Shown here piece after piece: positions 49,445 to 57,510 of a stretch of 64,000 bases of DNA. The number at the start of each line of letters is the position of its first letter. Positions within the stretch are counted from its first letter, which is position 1. Source of the stretch: Izemoplasma sp964435595 (GTDB lineage Bacteria; Bacillota_I; Bacilli_A; Izemoplasmatales; Izemoplasmataceae); contig CAYSZV010000001.1 of NCBI GenBank assembly GCA_964435595.1, forward strand, positions 66,777-130,776, in the 5' to 3' direction. Both the position numbers and the translations under genes were made by a program. The notes under the pieces were generated by a model. That model made no database searches. It worked only from the letters and a program-made list of their open reading frames with translations, and had not been told where the DNA came from.

Positions 49445-51430
49445 TTATCGGCTTCTACCTCCGCCTCCACGGAATCCTCCACCTGAAGATCGGAAACCTC
49501 CACTGCTTCTAAATCCACCTGAAGAACGGAATCCTCCACTACTTCTGAATCCGCTTCTACTTGAGAAAATACCATAGTTTGATCTCGTATTAGGCAAACG
49601 TCTACGATAAGTACGATACCAAGGTCTATACCAGTAATGTCTATGGTGGCTATAATATCCTTGATTTGTATTATAGATAGTTGATTGTGTATTAGGTGTG
49701 TGGGTAATTTTTGGATTTGATGCATCTATAGATAATTGATCCATCACTTTTTCTGCTTTTCCAAACAATGTCGCAAAGACCAATAATACATCAAGATAAT
49801 TCACATCTTCCATATCAGCGTGATCATAACTTTTTGTAGATAACACGTATTTCTTATATTTATTCCACTGTATAAACTTTTCATATCCAGATTTAGAATA
49901 TTTAAATTGCATGCTAAGGAATACAATATAAGCTAATATTGACACTATTGTTAAGCTGATGTGTGGCCAAATAGTAACTCCAAACTGGAGATGCATTCCG
50001 TTGAAGACCAACATATAGATAATTGGTAAAACCAATAATGTAAGACTTCTTCTTTTGTTTCTATCCAAATTAGAATCTTCGAATTTTTCTTTTTCATCAA
50101 TACGCTCAACAAGAGTCACAAACTTTCTATAACTATGATAAAAATCAGATTTATCAGTAACACCACGCGCTCTCGCTTCGAGTGTCCAAGATGAAACCTC
50201 AGTTATATTTAACTTTTCACCAAACAACCATCTCATCAATGCTTCTTCATGCGCCATTAAGCCTGACACATTTGACTGCTTAATAATTCTAAATACGACC
50301 TCTTCATCGTTCTTGTTTTTGTCAATAATTTCAACAAACCCTCTACGAGATAAATCTAATAATGTCGCAGTAATCACTTCTTTTCGAAACTTACCTTTAT
50401 ATAACAATTGATTCACACCTGCTGGTGATAGGTTTGTTGGTGGGTAAGAAACTGGATTCTTATCAAATTTTCCAGTATTAGAAAACACAAACAATTTAAC
50501 ATTATATGCTAGAAGGGCAAACAGTAATAAAAGTACTGCTACTCCAATATCAAAGTAGTCATGGACTAGTACATAAAATTCTTTCCCTTCCATCAAGGTA
50601 TCTTCATAGTCAAGAAAAACTTCTTTATCAAGACCAATCCCCTCAACTAACAAGGTAGTATCTACCACGCTATCGGGCATGAGTAATCTGTAAGAAACCA
50701 CTTGATCCAAAGTAGCATTAGCAAACTCAATGCTCATCGATGTATTCGATTCAATATTTACTACACTGGAATCCATATGTCCAAACAAATCGAATTCATC
50801 TACCTCGGCTGAATTTTCAGGTAAAGTAATATGTATCGTACCGTGTTCAATCTTATTTTCAGCATATCCTACTAACGATTGCGATAATTCTATATATTCA
50901 GACTGATGAATCATTAGATTTTCAAGTGTATATTGATATTTAAAAGTGACATCACCTTCCAAAACATACGGCCCACTTAAACGGGTAAAGATAGATTCAC
51001 AATATGGTCTTACTGGATAGCACTCTATCAAATCTCCTCGTTCATCATAATCCCTATCAAAACTATATCCGATATCTGTATATGCTGTCACATTTGCACT
51101 TGATTGATAAATCTGAACAAATGTGTCTTCTTCAACAAAAGAAGGAATATTCAGAGTATGAGTCATAGAAGCAGGATAGTTATCCAAATCTCTAACATAA
51201 TCTATATCTCTAAATCGAACAGAATAGCCTTTCGGATAATTCATTTCCCATATTTCTGATACAGTTACTGTACCATCCTCGTTTACAACGATATTCGCAG
51301 TATATTCATCAATTGTAATATCTTTATACGTAGTAGAAAACATATTTATTAAGAACACAAAAATAGCAATGGAAATAAGTACTCCAAAGATAATATATAT
51401 CCCTAAGTTTCTTTTAATTACGTCAATCAT
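49445..51430 (-). CDS. DUF2207 membrane protein with Gly/Ser/Arg repeat tail
   Basis: A 661-residue membrane protein. Start at ATG 51430, 8 bases after AAGGAG; the frame is open to 51454. Layout: one N-terminal transmembrane segment (about 10-30), an extracytoplasmic DUF2207 domain (about 35-280; WEMNYPKGYSVRFRDID pattern), a second segment (DIGVAVLLLLFALLAYNV, about 295), a cytoplasmic winged-helix-like region (LSPAGVNQLLYKGK), two further segments, then a low-complexity tail of repeated FRSSGG units ending GGGFRGGGGRSR. Members with this repeat tail are common in Firmicutes; function unknown. No neighbour shares its direction closely. Confidence 0.88.
   Translation of the reverse strand: MIDVIKRNLGIYIIFGVLISIAIFVFLINMFSTTYKDITIDEYTANIVVNEDGTVTVSEIWEMNYPKGYSVRFRDIDYVRDLDNYPASMTHTLNIPSFVEEDTFVQIYQSSANVTAYTDIGYSFDRDYDERGDLIECYPVRPYCESIFTRLSGPYVLEGDVTFKYQYTLENLMIHQSEYIELSQSLVGYAENKIEHGTIHITLPENSAEVDEFDLFGHMDSSVVNIESNTSMSIEFANATLDQVVSYRLLMPDSVVDTTLLVEGIGLDKEVFLDYEDTLMEGKEFYVLVHDYFDIGVAVLLLLFALLAYNVKLFVFSNTGKFDKNPVSYPPTNLSPAGVNQLLYKGKFRKEVITATLLDLSRRGFVEIIDKNKNDEEVVFRIIKQSNVSGLMAHEEALMRWLFGEKLNITEVSSWTLEARARGVTDKSDFYHSYRKFVTLVERIDEKEKFEDSNLDRNKRRSLTLLVLPIIYMLVFNGMHLQFGVTIWPHISLTIVSILAYIVFLSMQFKYSKSGYEKFIQWNKYKKYVLSTKSYDHADMEDVNYLDVLLVFATLFGKAEKVMDQLSIDASNPKITHTPNTQSTIYNTNQGYYSHHRHYWYRPWYRTYRRRLPNTRSNYGIFSSRSGFRSSGGFRSSGGFRSSGGFRSSGGGFRGGGGRSR
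49460..49560 (-). repeat. Tandem FRSSGG-coding repeat
   Basis: The last 35 codons of the DUF2207 gene carry at least four 18-base units coding FRSSGG, with a fifth enlarged to FRSSGGG. The units differ in synonymous positions, so the repeat is old or under selection for protein sequence. Confidence 0.75.
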
Positions 51431-51530
51431 CTTACACTCTCCTTCACTTCGCATAATATAAGACTTACACGTTTAGTATTATACCATAGCCATCAATAAA
51501 AAACATCGACAAATTTGTCCAATTCTAATG

Positions 51531-51567
51531 AAAAAAGCACCTTTCAATATGATTGAGAGGTGCTTTT
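51531..51567 (-). terminator. Intrinsic terminator of the TetR/ABC operon
   Basis: AAAAGCACCT/AGGTGCTTTT with an inner TCAAT/ATTGA stem, followed on the minus strand by T. Confidence 0.9.
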
Positions 51568-51568
51568 G

Positions 51569-53950
51569 TTATACTTGATAAAGTTTCATTGCTTCTTGTA
51601 AGGAAACCTTTCGTAATCTTTTATTTGCTGCAAAAGCTCCGATATAGAATATTACCAAATATATAGCGATACTTGCAAGTGCATGCCACCATTCAAATTG
51701 GAATGGGAACAATATGTTATACATTTGAACAAATACAAGTTCCATTAAAATAAATGATAGAATTGCAATCGGAATTGTAATAATGAAGATTCCAATTCCA
51801 TAAATACTATATCCACCTAATATCATTCGATTAACTTCGCGTTCATTATATCCGATTACTTTAAACAGAGAAATATTGTAGAAGTTATCTTCAATCGTCA
51901 TCACTGTCAGAATATATATAATGATTCCTCCAATTACGATAGAAACAATTGTCATAATCCATACAAAGGCATTCATAAACCCTTGCATATTATCAACTTG
52001 ATCTATCACATCTTGAATTACAATCACTAACATATAATCTTCTTGTTCTAACAACGTTTCTGAATATACAACATTATAATAATCTTCTGTGTCAGTTAAC
52101 AACAATGACAAGTCTTCAATACTCATATATGCTTTGTTTCCTGAATATTCATAGGTAACATCAACAATCTTATACTCTTCAGACTTTTCTCCAATTTCGA
52201 GAGTAACCATATCGCCTACTCGAACATTCTGTAATTTACTTAAAGATTCAGTAATAATGATTCCCGTTTCCAATTTGTCAGTAATCTCATTTTTTTTCTT
52301 ATTCAGCAATGGATGTAACTCGGTATCAGGAGACAGTCCAACCAACACAACATCTTCATCATCCATCAACGCACTTGGTAACTCAATAACTTTTTCTTGA
52401 GTGCCAATTACGTCACATGGAGCTTGAAATTCACAATATCCAATATACTCATGACTCGTATTCTCATAATAATCATAAACCATACGATCAAAAATACCAT
52501 TCATTGAAAAACTAAACAAAATCAAATAAGCTGCAAAGAACATCCCAATTAGAAAAACTGTAAATTTAACAATATTCCTATACAACAATAAATGTTTCAG
52601 TTTGGACGTAATTTTCATATGTTTCAAATACTTACCGACATGTTTTGTAACAAAATTGTTACTACTAGTAACTTCTGGATTCAATAATGTTACAGGCTTC
52701 TGATTTAACAATCTTCTAACGATAATGAAACTCAATCCAATCACAAAGAACAAAGGAACGACAACTGCTACTATCAAAGTCAAAGATGTTTGTTCTATCG
52801 GGTTACTAGGAAGCAGATAAAAAGACATAAACATTTCTTTAAATGGCACGGCAGCTAATAGTCCTAAATAATACCCTAAGAAAATCGTTGGTAATGCTAA
52901 TACAAAGATAAACACAATATACGGAAACGTAATTTGTGTATTGGTATACCCCATCGACTTCAAAATACCAATTGGACCACGTTGAGCATGCAATACCCTA
53001 GACACCATAATTCCAACAATCATCAATGCAATAGAAGCAATCAATAGGCTTAACATTATACTATATGCTCTACCGCCTTCTAAATCAGCATATATACCAC
53101 CACTACGTACGTTATTTTCGGTTAACACTATTTTAGTCACAAAACTAAGATCATCATGGTTCTTATAATCATCCATAATATCTGTTTCAAACTTCTCATT
53201 TGTCATATCATTTTCAAATACACCAGCAATTTCAAATGAAACGGCTTCATCTAAGTTTTCAAATTCTTGATTTGATACCATTCCCACAGTTTGTGTTTTA
53301 TTGTCCAAAATAAAGTCTGCACCAAACATTGGTAGATTATAATCTGGAAATAACACAAACCCACTGATTGTATATTCTTTGCCTGCTACTACTAACACAT
53401 CTCCTACAGCAAAACCATTCATTTTCGCAAACGTCTCAGCCACTGCAATTTCATCCACAGTATTTGGGGCAACACCTTCTACAAAGTAACTAGTGTTAAT
53501 TCTTTCCATATCCTTAAGAAACTTTATTCTATATGATTGTCCATCGCTTGAGTAATAGACATCTTTCGACTCTCTTATTTCCAAGTCAAGATTTTCATAC
53601 CTGTCTTCCAAAACTTCAATTCTTCGGTGTAACATTGAATCATAACAATCTGAATCTATGTTTTTTAATTCACTTAAAGTAAAAGGTAAAGCATCAGATG
53701 AAAAGGATGAAACGATAGGACAATCACTTAAAATAAGCGCTGCATCTTCTTCTAAAATAATATCTAGCATTCCAATCGAAAAATCTTCTTGATTTGCTTC
53801 ATCAAAATACGTTTCAGTCGGCTCCATCACACCAGCAATGGCATATTCCATTGCTGTATAAAGAAAACTACTTAATACGATAATTAAACCCAATAAAATC
53901 AATTGAACATATTGTTTTTGCAGTGTTTTAAATACATTCTTATATAACAT
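51569..53950 (-). CDS. ABC transporter permease, FtsX-like, two-module
   Basis: A 793-residue permease. Start at ATG 53950, after GGGGAT; the TTG at 53962 would overlap the ATPase gene. Order: N-terminal segment (about 15-36), MacB-type extracellular domain (about 40-275), three segments (ALMIVGIMVSRVLHAQRGPIGILKSMGYTN), a fourth at about 430, a second smaller extracellular domain (about 480-640) and three C-terminal segments (VIIYILTVMTIEDNFYNISLFKVIGYN). This is two FtsX modules in one chain, as in antimicrobial-peptide or lantibiotic resistance and lipid export systems. Partner ATPase lies 2 bases upstream. Confidence 0.9.
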   Translation of the reverse strand: MLYKNVFKTLQKQYVQLILLGLIIVLSSFLYTAMEYAIAGVMEPTETYFDEANQEDFSIGMLDIILEEDAALILSDCPIVSSFSSDALPFTLSELKNIDSDCYDSMLHRRIEVLEDRYENLDLEIRESKDVYYSSDGQSYRIKFLKDMERINTSYFVEGVAPNTVDEIAVAETFAKMNGFAVGDVLVVAGKEYTISGFVLFPDYNLPMFGADFILDNKTQTVGMVSNQEFENLDEAVSFEIAGVFENDMTNEKFETDIMDDYKNHDDLSFVTKIVLTENNVRSGGIYADLEGGRAYSIMLSLLIASIALMIVGIMVSRVLHAQRGPIGILKSMGYTNTQITFPYIVFIFVLALPTIFLGYYLGLLAAVPFKEMFMSFYLLPSNPIEQTSLTLIVAVVVPLFFVIGLSFIIVRRLLNQKPVTLLNPEVTSSNNFVTKHVGKYLKHMKITSKLKHLLLYRNIVKFTVFLIGMFFAAYLILFSFSMNGIFDRMVYDYYENTSHEYIGYCEFQAPCDVIGTQEKVIELPSALMDDEDVVLVGLSPDTELHPLLNKKKNEITDKLETGIIITESLSKLQNVRVGDMVTLEIGEKSEEYKIVDVTYEYSGNKAYMSIEDLSLLLTDTEDYYNVVYSETLLEQEDYMLVIVIQDVIDQVDNMQGFMNAFVWIMTIVSIVIGGIIIYILTVMTIEDNFYNISLFKVIGYNEREVNRMILGGYSIYGIGIFIITIPIAILSFILMELVFVQMYNILFPFQFEWWHALASIAIYLVIFYIGAFAANKRLRKVSLQEAMKLYQV

Positions 53951-53952
53951 GA

Positions 53953-54654
53953 TTATCCCCAAACAATCTTACTTGCTGGCTGTTTATCTTTATTAATGAT
54001 TACTTCAACTACTTCACCACTATTTAGTTTTACAATACGATCTGCCATAACTCCAATGCTAGGATTATGTGTAATCAGAACAACTGTTGTATTGAATGTT
54101 TCATTGAGTTTCTGAATGACACCCAACACTTCTTTTGCATTGTCTTCATCTAGTGCTCCAGTTGGTTCATCACAAAACATAATTTTAGGTTTTTTCACAA
54201 CTGCTCTAGCAATACTAACACGTTGTTGTTCTCCACCACTTAACTGAAATGGATATTTGCCCATATTAGGAGTCAATCCAACTTGTTCAATGATTTCTTC
54301 AACTGTAAACGGATTACTGCTAACAGCATGTCCTACTTCAACATTCTCTTTGACACTTAACGTTTGAAGTAGATTATATTGTTGGAAAATAAACCCTAAA
54401 TTATCTCTTCTAAACTTAGTTAGTTGCTTACTATTCATATCACTAATCACTTCGCCATCAATTGTGATTGTTCCACTTGTAGGGTTATCTAGTCCACTAC
54501 ATACATTTAGCAATGTGCTTTTCCCACTTCCTGATGGTCCTAACAATACAACAACTTCCCCTTCAATTATCTCCAAATCTACTTCTTTTAATGCTACTGT
54601 ATCAACTTCACCTGTTGAATATACTTTTGTTACTTTCTCTAATTTTATACTCAT
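53953..54654 (-). CDS. ABC transporter ATPase of the TetR-controlled operon
   Basis: A 233-residue MacB/LolD-type ATPase. Walker A GPSGSGKSTLLNV, Q-loop FIFQQYNLLQTLSVKENV, signature LSGGEQQRVSIARAVV, Walker B IMFCDEPTGALDEDNAK, switch LITHN. It overlaps the TetR gene by ATGA. It powers the two-module permease encoded next. The FIFQQYNLL-x-x-L signature and the TetR neighbour are typical of drug or peptide efflux operons. Confidence 0.94.
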   Translation of the reverse strand: MSIKLEKVTKVYSTGEVDTVALKEVDLEIIEGEVVVLLGPSGSGKSTLLNVCSGLDNPTSGTITIDGEVISDMNSKQLTKFRRDNLGFIFQQYNLLQTLSVKENVEVGHAVSSNPFTVEEIIEQVGLTPNMGKYPFQLSGGEQQRVSIARAVVKKPKIMFCDEPTGALDEDNAKEVLGVIQKLNETFNTTVVLITHNPSIGVMADRIVKLNSGEVVEVIINKDKQPASKIVWG

Positions 54655-55274
54655 AATGATTCTCCTTTAACATATCCTTTTACTAAGACATCTATTTTTT
54701 TCTTAATATTTTCAAACAACTGTTCTTTCGATATATCTAAGTCGTACATATACAACATACCTTCATATCCAATAATACTAAAGATGATTTCACTAAATAC
54801 ATTGGTATCAACTTCAGAAATAATATTATGATCAATTAACCGTTGTATATACTCTCCTATACCATCGATAAATTTAAAATCATATTCCATCAATTTCCTA
54901 AATCTCTCCGGTTTCTTTTTCGCCATTTTTACAGAAGCAATAACCAGTTCGCTCATAATACCTCGCGGTAATTTTAGCACCATTTTCAACGACTTTTGAA
55001 AATGTTCAATAAGTATTTCACTCACATTTTCTGTAAGCAGCAACCCATCTGATTGATATAGACCAAGTTCTGCATATTCATCCCCGAAAGATTCAAAAAA
55101 GATTTCTGTCTTAGAATCAAAATAATTAAACAGAGTCCCTTCGGCGATACCCACTTCTTTGGCAATCATTTTTGTACTTACATTATTAAATCCAAGATCG
55201 CCAATCAACCTTCTTGATACATCTTTGATTTTTTGTTTAACCTCTTCTTGTTTTTCTTTGCTAATCCGAGCCAT
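54651..55274 (-). CDS. TetR-family transcriptional regulator
   Basis: A 207-residue regulator. The N-terminal helix-turn-helix is canonical: ISKEKQEEVKQKIKDVSRRL, GFNNVSTKMIAKEVGIAEGTLFNYFDSKTEIFFES (residues 30-63). The C-terminal ligand-binding domain is helical and has no recognised signature. It leads an operon with the ABC exporter, so it should repress it until a ligand, probably the exported compound, binds. Two palindromes at its own promoter are likely its operator. Confidence 0.95.
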   Translation of the reverse strand: MARISKEKQEEVKQKIKDVSRRLIGDLGFNNVSTKMIAKEVGIAEGTLFNYFDSKTEIFFESFGDEYAELGLYQSDGLLLTENVSEILIEHFQKSLKMVLKLPRGIMSELVIASVKMAKKKPERFRKLMEYDFKFIDGIGEYIQRLIDHNIISEVDTNVFSEIIFSIIGYEGMLYMYDLDISKEQLFENIKKKIDVLVKGYVKGESL

Positions 55275-55289
55275 AAAATACCTCCCATT

Positions 55290-55323
55290 AATATGAGTAC
55301 GCTCATATAAGTATACTCATATT
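55290..55323. promoter_or_regulatory. Double palindromic TetR operator
   Basis: Two adjacent dyads share a border: ATATGAG-TACG-CTCATAT and ATATAAG-TATA-CTCATAT. The outer bases make a large near-palindrome of 34 bases. One end overlaps the TATAAT box, so binding would block RNA polymerase. The spacing suggests two repressor dimers side by side. Confidence 0.85.
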
Positions 55324-55349
55324 ATAGGATGGATTATTTTCAATGTCAA
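55321..55349 (-). promoter_or_regulatory. Consensus promoter of the TetR/ABC operon
   Basis: On the minus strand a perfect TTGACA, 17-base spacer and TATAAT. The strength suggests that the operon is normally held off by the repressor. Confidence 0.92.
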
Positions 55350-55425
55350 TCTTTTAGTCGGATTACTGGTAATTCATTCTTGATTTTGATATAGTATCAT
55401 TGTGAAGAAAAAGGATGGATATCAG

Positions 55426-56451
55426 ATGAAAGACATACACCACTATACATTAGAAACATTAGAGCAGCGTTTTATCGCAAAAGGATTTAAAAAATTCAAT
55501 GCAAAACAAGTTTTTGATTGGATTTATAAGAAAAAAATTGAATCCTTTGACGAAATGACTAACCTATCAAAAAACCTAAGAGAATATTTAAATGAGTACT
55601 ACACTGTAGGCTCTTTATCTGTTCATACCAGACAACTTTCTTCTGACGGAACAGAAAAGTTCCTTTTTCAACTTCCAGATGGTAATTTAATTGAAACGGT
55701 ATTAATGCGCCATAATTACGGAAACAGTGTATGCGTAACCACACAACTAGGATGCAATATCGGATGTAGTTTTTGTGCGAGTGGGTTACTTAAAAAAACA
55801 AGAGACTTAGAAATCGAGGAAATCGTACTTCAAATCACAGAAATAGAAAAACTCACCAAAGAACGAGTAAGCCATATCGTTGTAATGGGAATCGGTGAGC
55901 CATTTGATAATTTCTTTAATACAATGAAATTTATAGATATCGTAAACGATCCTGGAGGACTTGAAATTGGAGCAAGACATATTACTGTGTCGACTAGTGG
56001 TATTGTTCCAAAAATAAGAGAGTTCGCAGATAGAGATAAGCAAATCAACTTAGCTATCAGTCTTCATGCTTCTAACGATAAAATCAGAACAAAGATTATG
56101 AAAATCAATATTGCATATCCCATCCAAGAAGTGATTGATGCAGCAAAATACTATGTTTCCAAGACCAACCGTAGAATCACATTCGAATATATACTATTAG
56201 AAAATGTCAATGATGAAATCGAACACGCGAATGAACTTAGTGATTTGGTAAGAGGGATCAACTGTCATGTAAACCTCATTAGATATAATTCAGTCACAGA
56301 GTTTTATTATAGAGGATCAAAGGAATCAAGAGCCACAGCATTTCATCAACAATTACTTAAACGTGGAATCAATACTACTTTGAGAAAAGAACAAGGCAGC
56401 GACATCGATGCTGCATGCGGACAACTTAGAAGTAAAAATACAAAAAACTAG
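55426..56451 (+). CDS. rlmN: 23S rRNA (adenine-2503-C2) methyltransferase
   Basis: A 341-residue radical SAM enzyme. The frame opens at GTG 55402, but ATG 55426 follows AAGGATGG and gives the usual N-terminus. Radical SAM Cys are C110, C114 and C117 (QLGCNIGCSFCASG), then VVMGIGEPFDN (GGEP-like motif) and the C-terminal Cys in DIDAACGQL, whose methylation carries the transfer. It methylates C2 of A2503 in 23S rRNA and A37 of some tRNAs. Cfr is a close relative, but this length and order fit RlmN. Followed by a terminator. Confidence 0.93.
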   Translation: MKDIHHYTLETLEQRFIAKGFKKFNAKQVFDWIYKKKIESFDEMTNLSKNLREYLNEYYTVGSLSVHTRQLSSDGTEKFLFQLPDGNLIETVLMRHNYGNSVCVTTQLGCNIGCSFCASGLLKKTRDLEIEEIVLQITEIEKLTKERVSHIVVMGIGEPFDNFFNTMKFIDIVNDPGGLEIGARHITVSTSGIVPKIREFADRDKQINLAISLHASNDKIRTKIMKINIAYPIQEVIDAAKYYVSKTNRRITFEYILLENVNDEIEHANELSDLVRGINCHVNLIRYNSVTEFYYRGSKESRATAFHQQLLKRGINTTLRKEQGSDIDAACGQLRSKNTKN

Positions 56452-56470
56452 GGGAAATCCTAGTTTTTTT
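56442..56470 (+). terminator. Intrinsic terminator after rlmN
   Basis: AACTAGG/CCTAGTT stem, 6-base loop, T7; the stop codon is in the ascending arm. A TATAAT at 56475 just beyond may drive the panE-like gene. Confidence 0.85.
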
Positions 56471-56499
56471 ATAGTATAATATTAGCCGAGGTGATACAT

Positions 56500-57510
56500 A
56501 TGAAAGTAGCAATTTATGGTGCAGGAGCAATGGGTAGCATACTAGGTGCATACATAACAAAATCAGGATATTCAATCGATTTAATCAATCGCAATAAAGA
56601 ACATATTGAAGTTCTAAAAGAATCTGGTGTAACAGTTACTGGTAAAGCTAATTTCAATCAAAAAGTTTCAGCTTTACTTCCGGAAGAAATGACTGAACAA
56701 TATGATATCATTTTATTAATGACAAAACAAAGATACAATAAGGAGATTATGGAATTCTTAATTCCATATATGAAAGAAACTGGTGTTGTTTGCACAATGC
56801 AAAATGGACTTCCTGAAATCAGTGTTGCGGATGTCATTGGAAAAGACAAAACAATTGGTTGTACCATGAGTTGGGGTGCTACATTTCACGGTAGAGGTGT
56901 CGTTGAATTAACGAGTGAGGAATCAAGAAATACACTTACTTTCAGTATAGGTAAATATGGTAATAATGACGATAGATTATTTGATTATATTGTTGAATTA
57001 CTTAACACAATGGGTGAGGTTACTATTGAAGAGAATTTCATTGGTGCTCGTTGGTCAAAACTATTGGTAAACGCTGCTTTTAGTGGACTCTCAGTTGTAA
57101 CGGGTGCTACATTTGGTGAAATCTGTGATAATAAGGCATCTAGACTTCTCGCATTAGAGGCAATCAAAGAATGCATTGAAGTTGCACAAGCAGCCAATGT
57201 TAGAATTGAGCCTATTCAAGGTAAGGATGTTGTAAAATTAATGAATTATAAAGGCTGGTTAAGAAAAAAAATTAGTTTATTTATATTGCCAATTGCGATG
57301 AAAAAGCATAGAAATATACGTTCCAGCATGTTAAGAGATATTCAAAGAGGCAAAAAAACTGAAGTGTATGCAATTAATGGAGTTGTCTCAGAATCTGGGG
57401 ATAATGTAAACATAAATACACCAATAAATGATACGATTATTGAAATTGTTGAACGAATTGAAAATAAAGAATTCATGCCTAGTTGGGATAACCTGAGATA
57501 TTTTCAATAA
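56500..57510 (+). CDS. 2-dehydropantoate 2-reductase-like protein (PanE/ApbA family)
   Basis: A 336-residue NADP-dependent reductase. Start at ATG 56500, after GAGGTGATAC. The N-terminal Rossmann motif is VAIYGAGAMGSILGAYITKSG, followed by LMTKQRYNKEIMEFL, VCTMQNGLPE and the C-terminal domain Lys in FIGARWSKLLVNAAFSGLSV (about 185), with RSSMLRDIQRGKKTEVYAINGVV, the family's Ser-x-x-x-D motif. The family makes pantoate for coenzyme A, but many paralogues act on other keto acids; no pantothenate genes are nearby. Its 3' end is overlapped by the HD-GYP frame on the other strand. Confidence 0.9.
   Translation: MKVAIYGAGAMGSILGAYITKSGYSIDLINRNKEHIEVLKESGVTVTGKANFNQKVSALLPEEMTEQYDIILLMTKQRYNKEIMEFLIPYMKETGVVCTMQNGLPEISVADVIGKDKTIGCTMSWGATFHGRGVVELTSEESRNTLTFSIGKYGNNDDRLFDYIVELLNTMGEVTIEENFIGARWSKLLVNAAFSGLSVVTGATFGEICDNKASRLLALEAIKECIEVAQAANVRIEPIQGKDVVKLMNYKGWLRKKISLFILPIAMKKHRNIRSSMLRDIQRGKKTEVYAINGVVSESGDNVNINTPINDTIIEIVERIENKEFMPSWDNLRYFQ

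Noticed and set aside
49460..49560. Short tandem repeats as a CRISPR-like array
   Set aside because: Units are 18 bases with no spacers and encode a FRSSGG protein repeat.
49405..49725. 106-codon minus-strand frame rich in Val, Glu and Asp
   Set aside because: It is the shadow of the repeat tail of the DUF2207 gene in another frame; it also runs through that gene's terminator.
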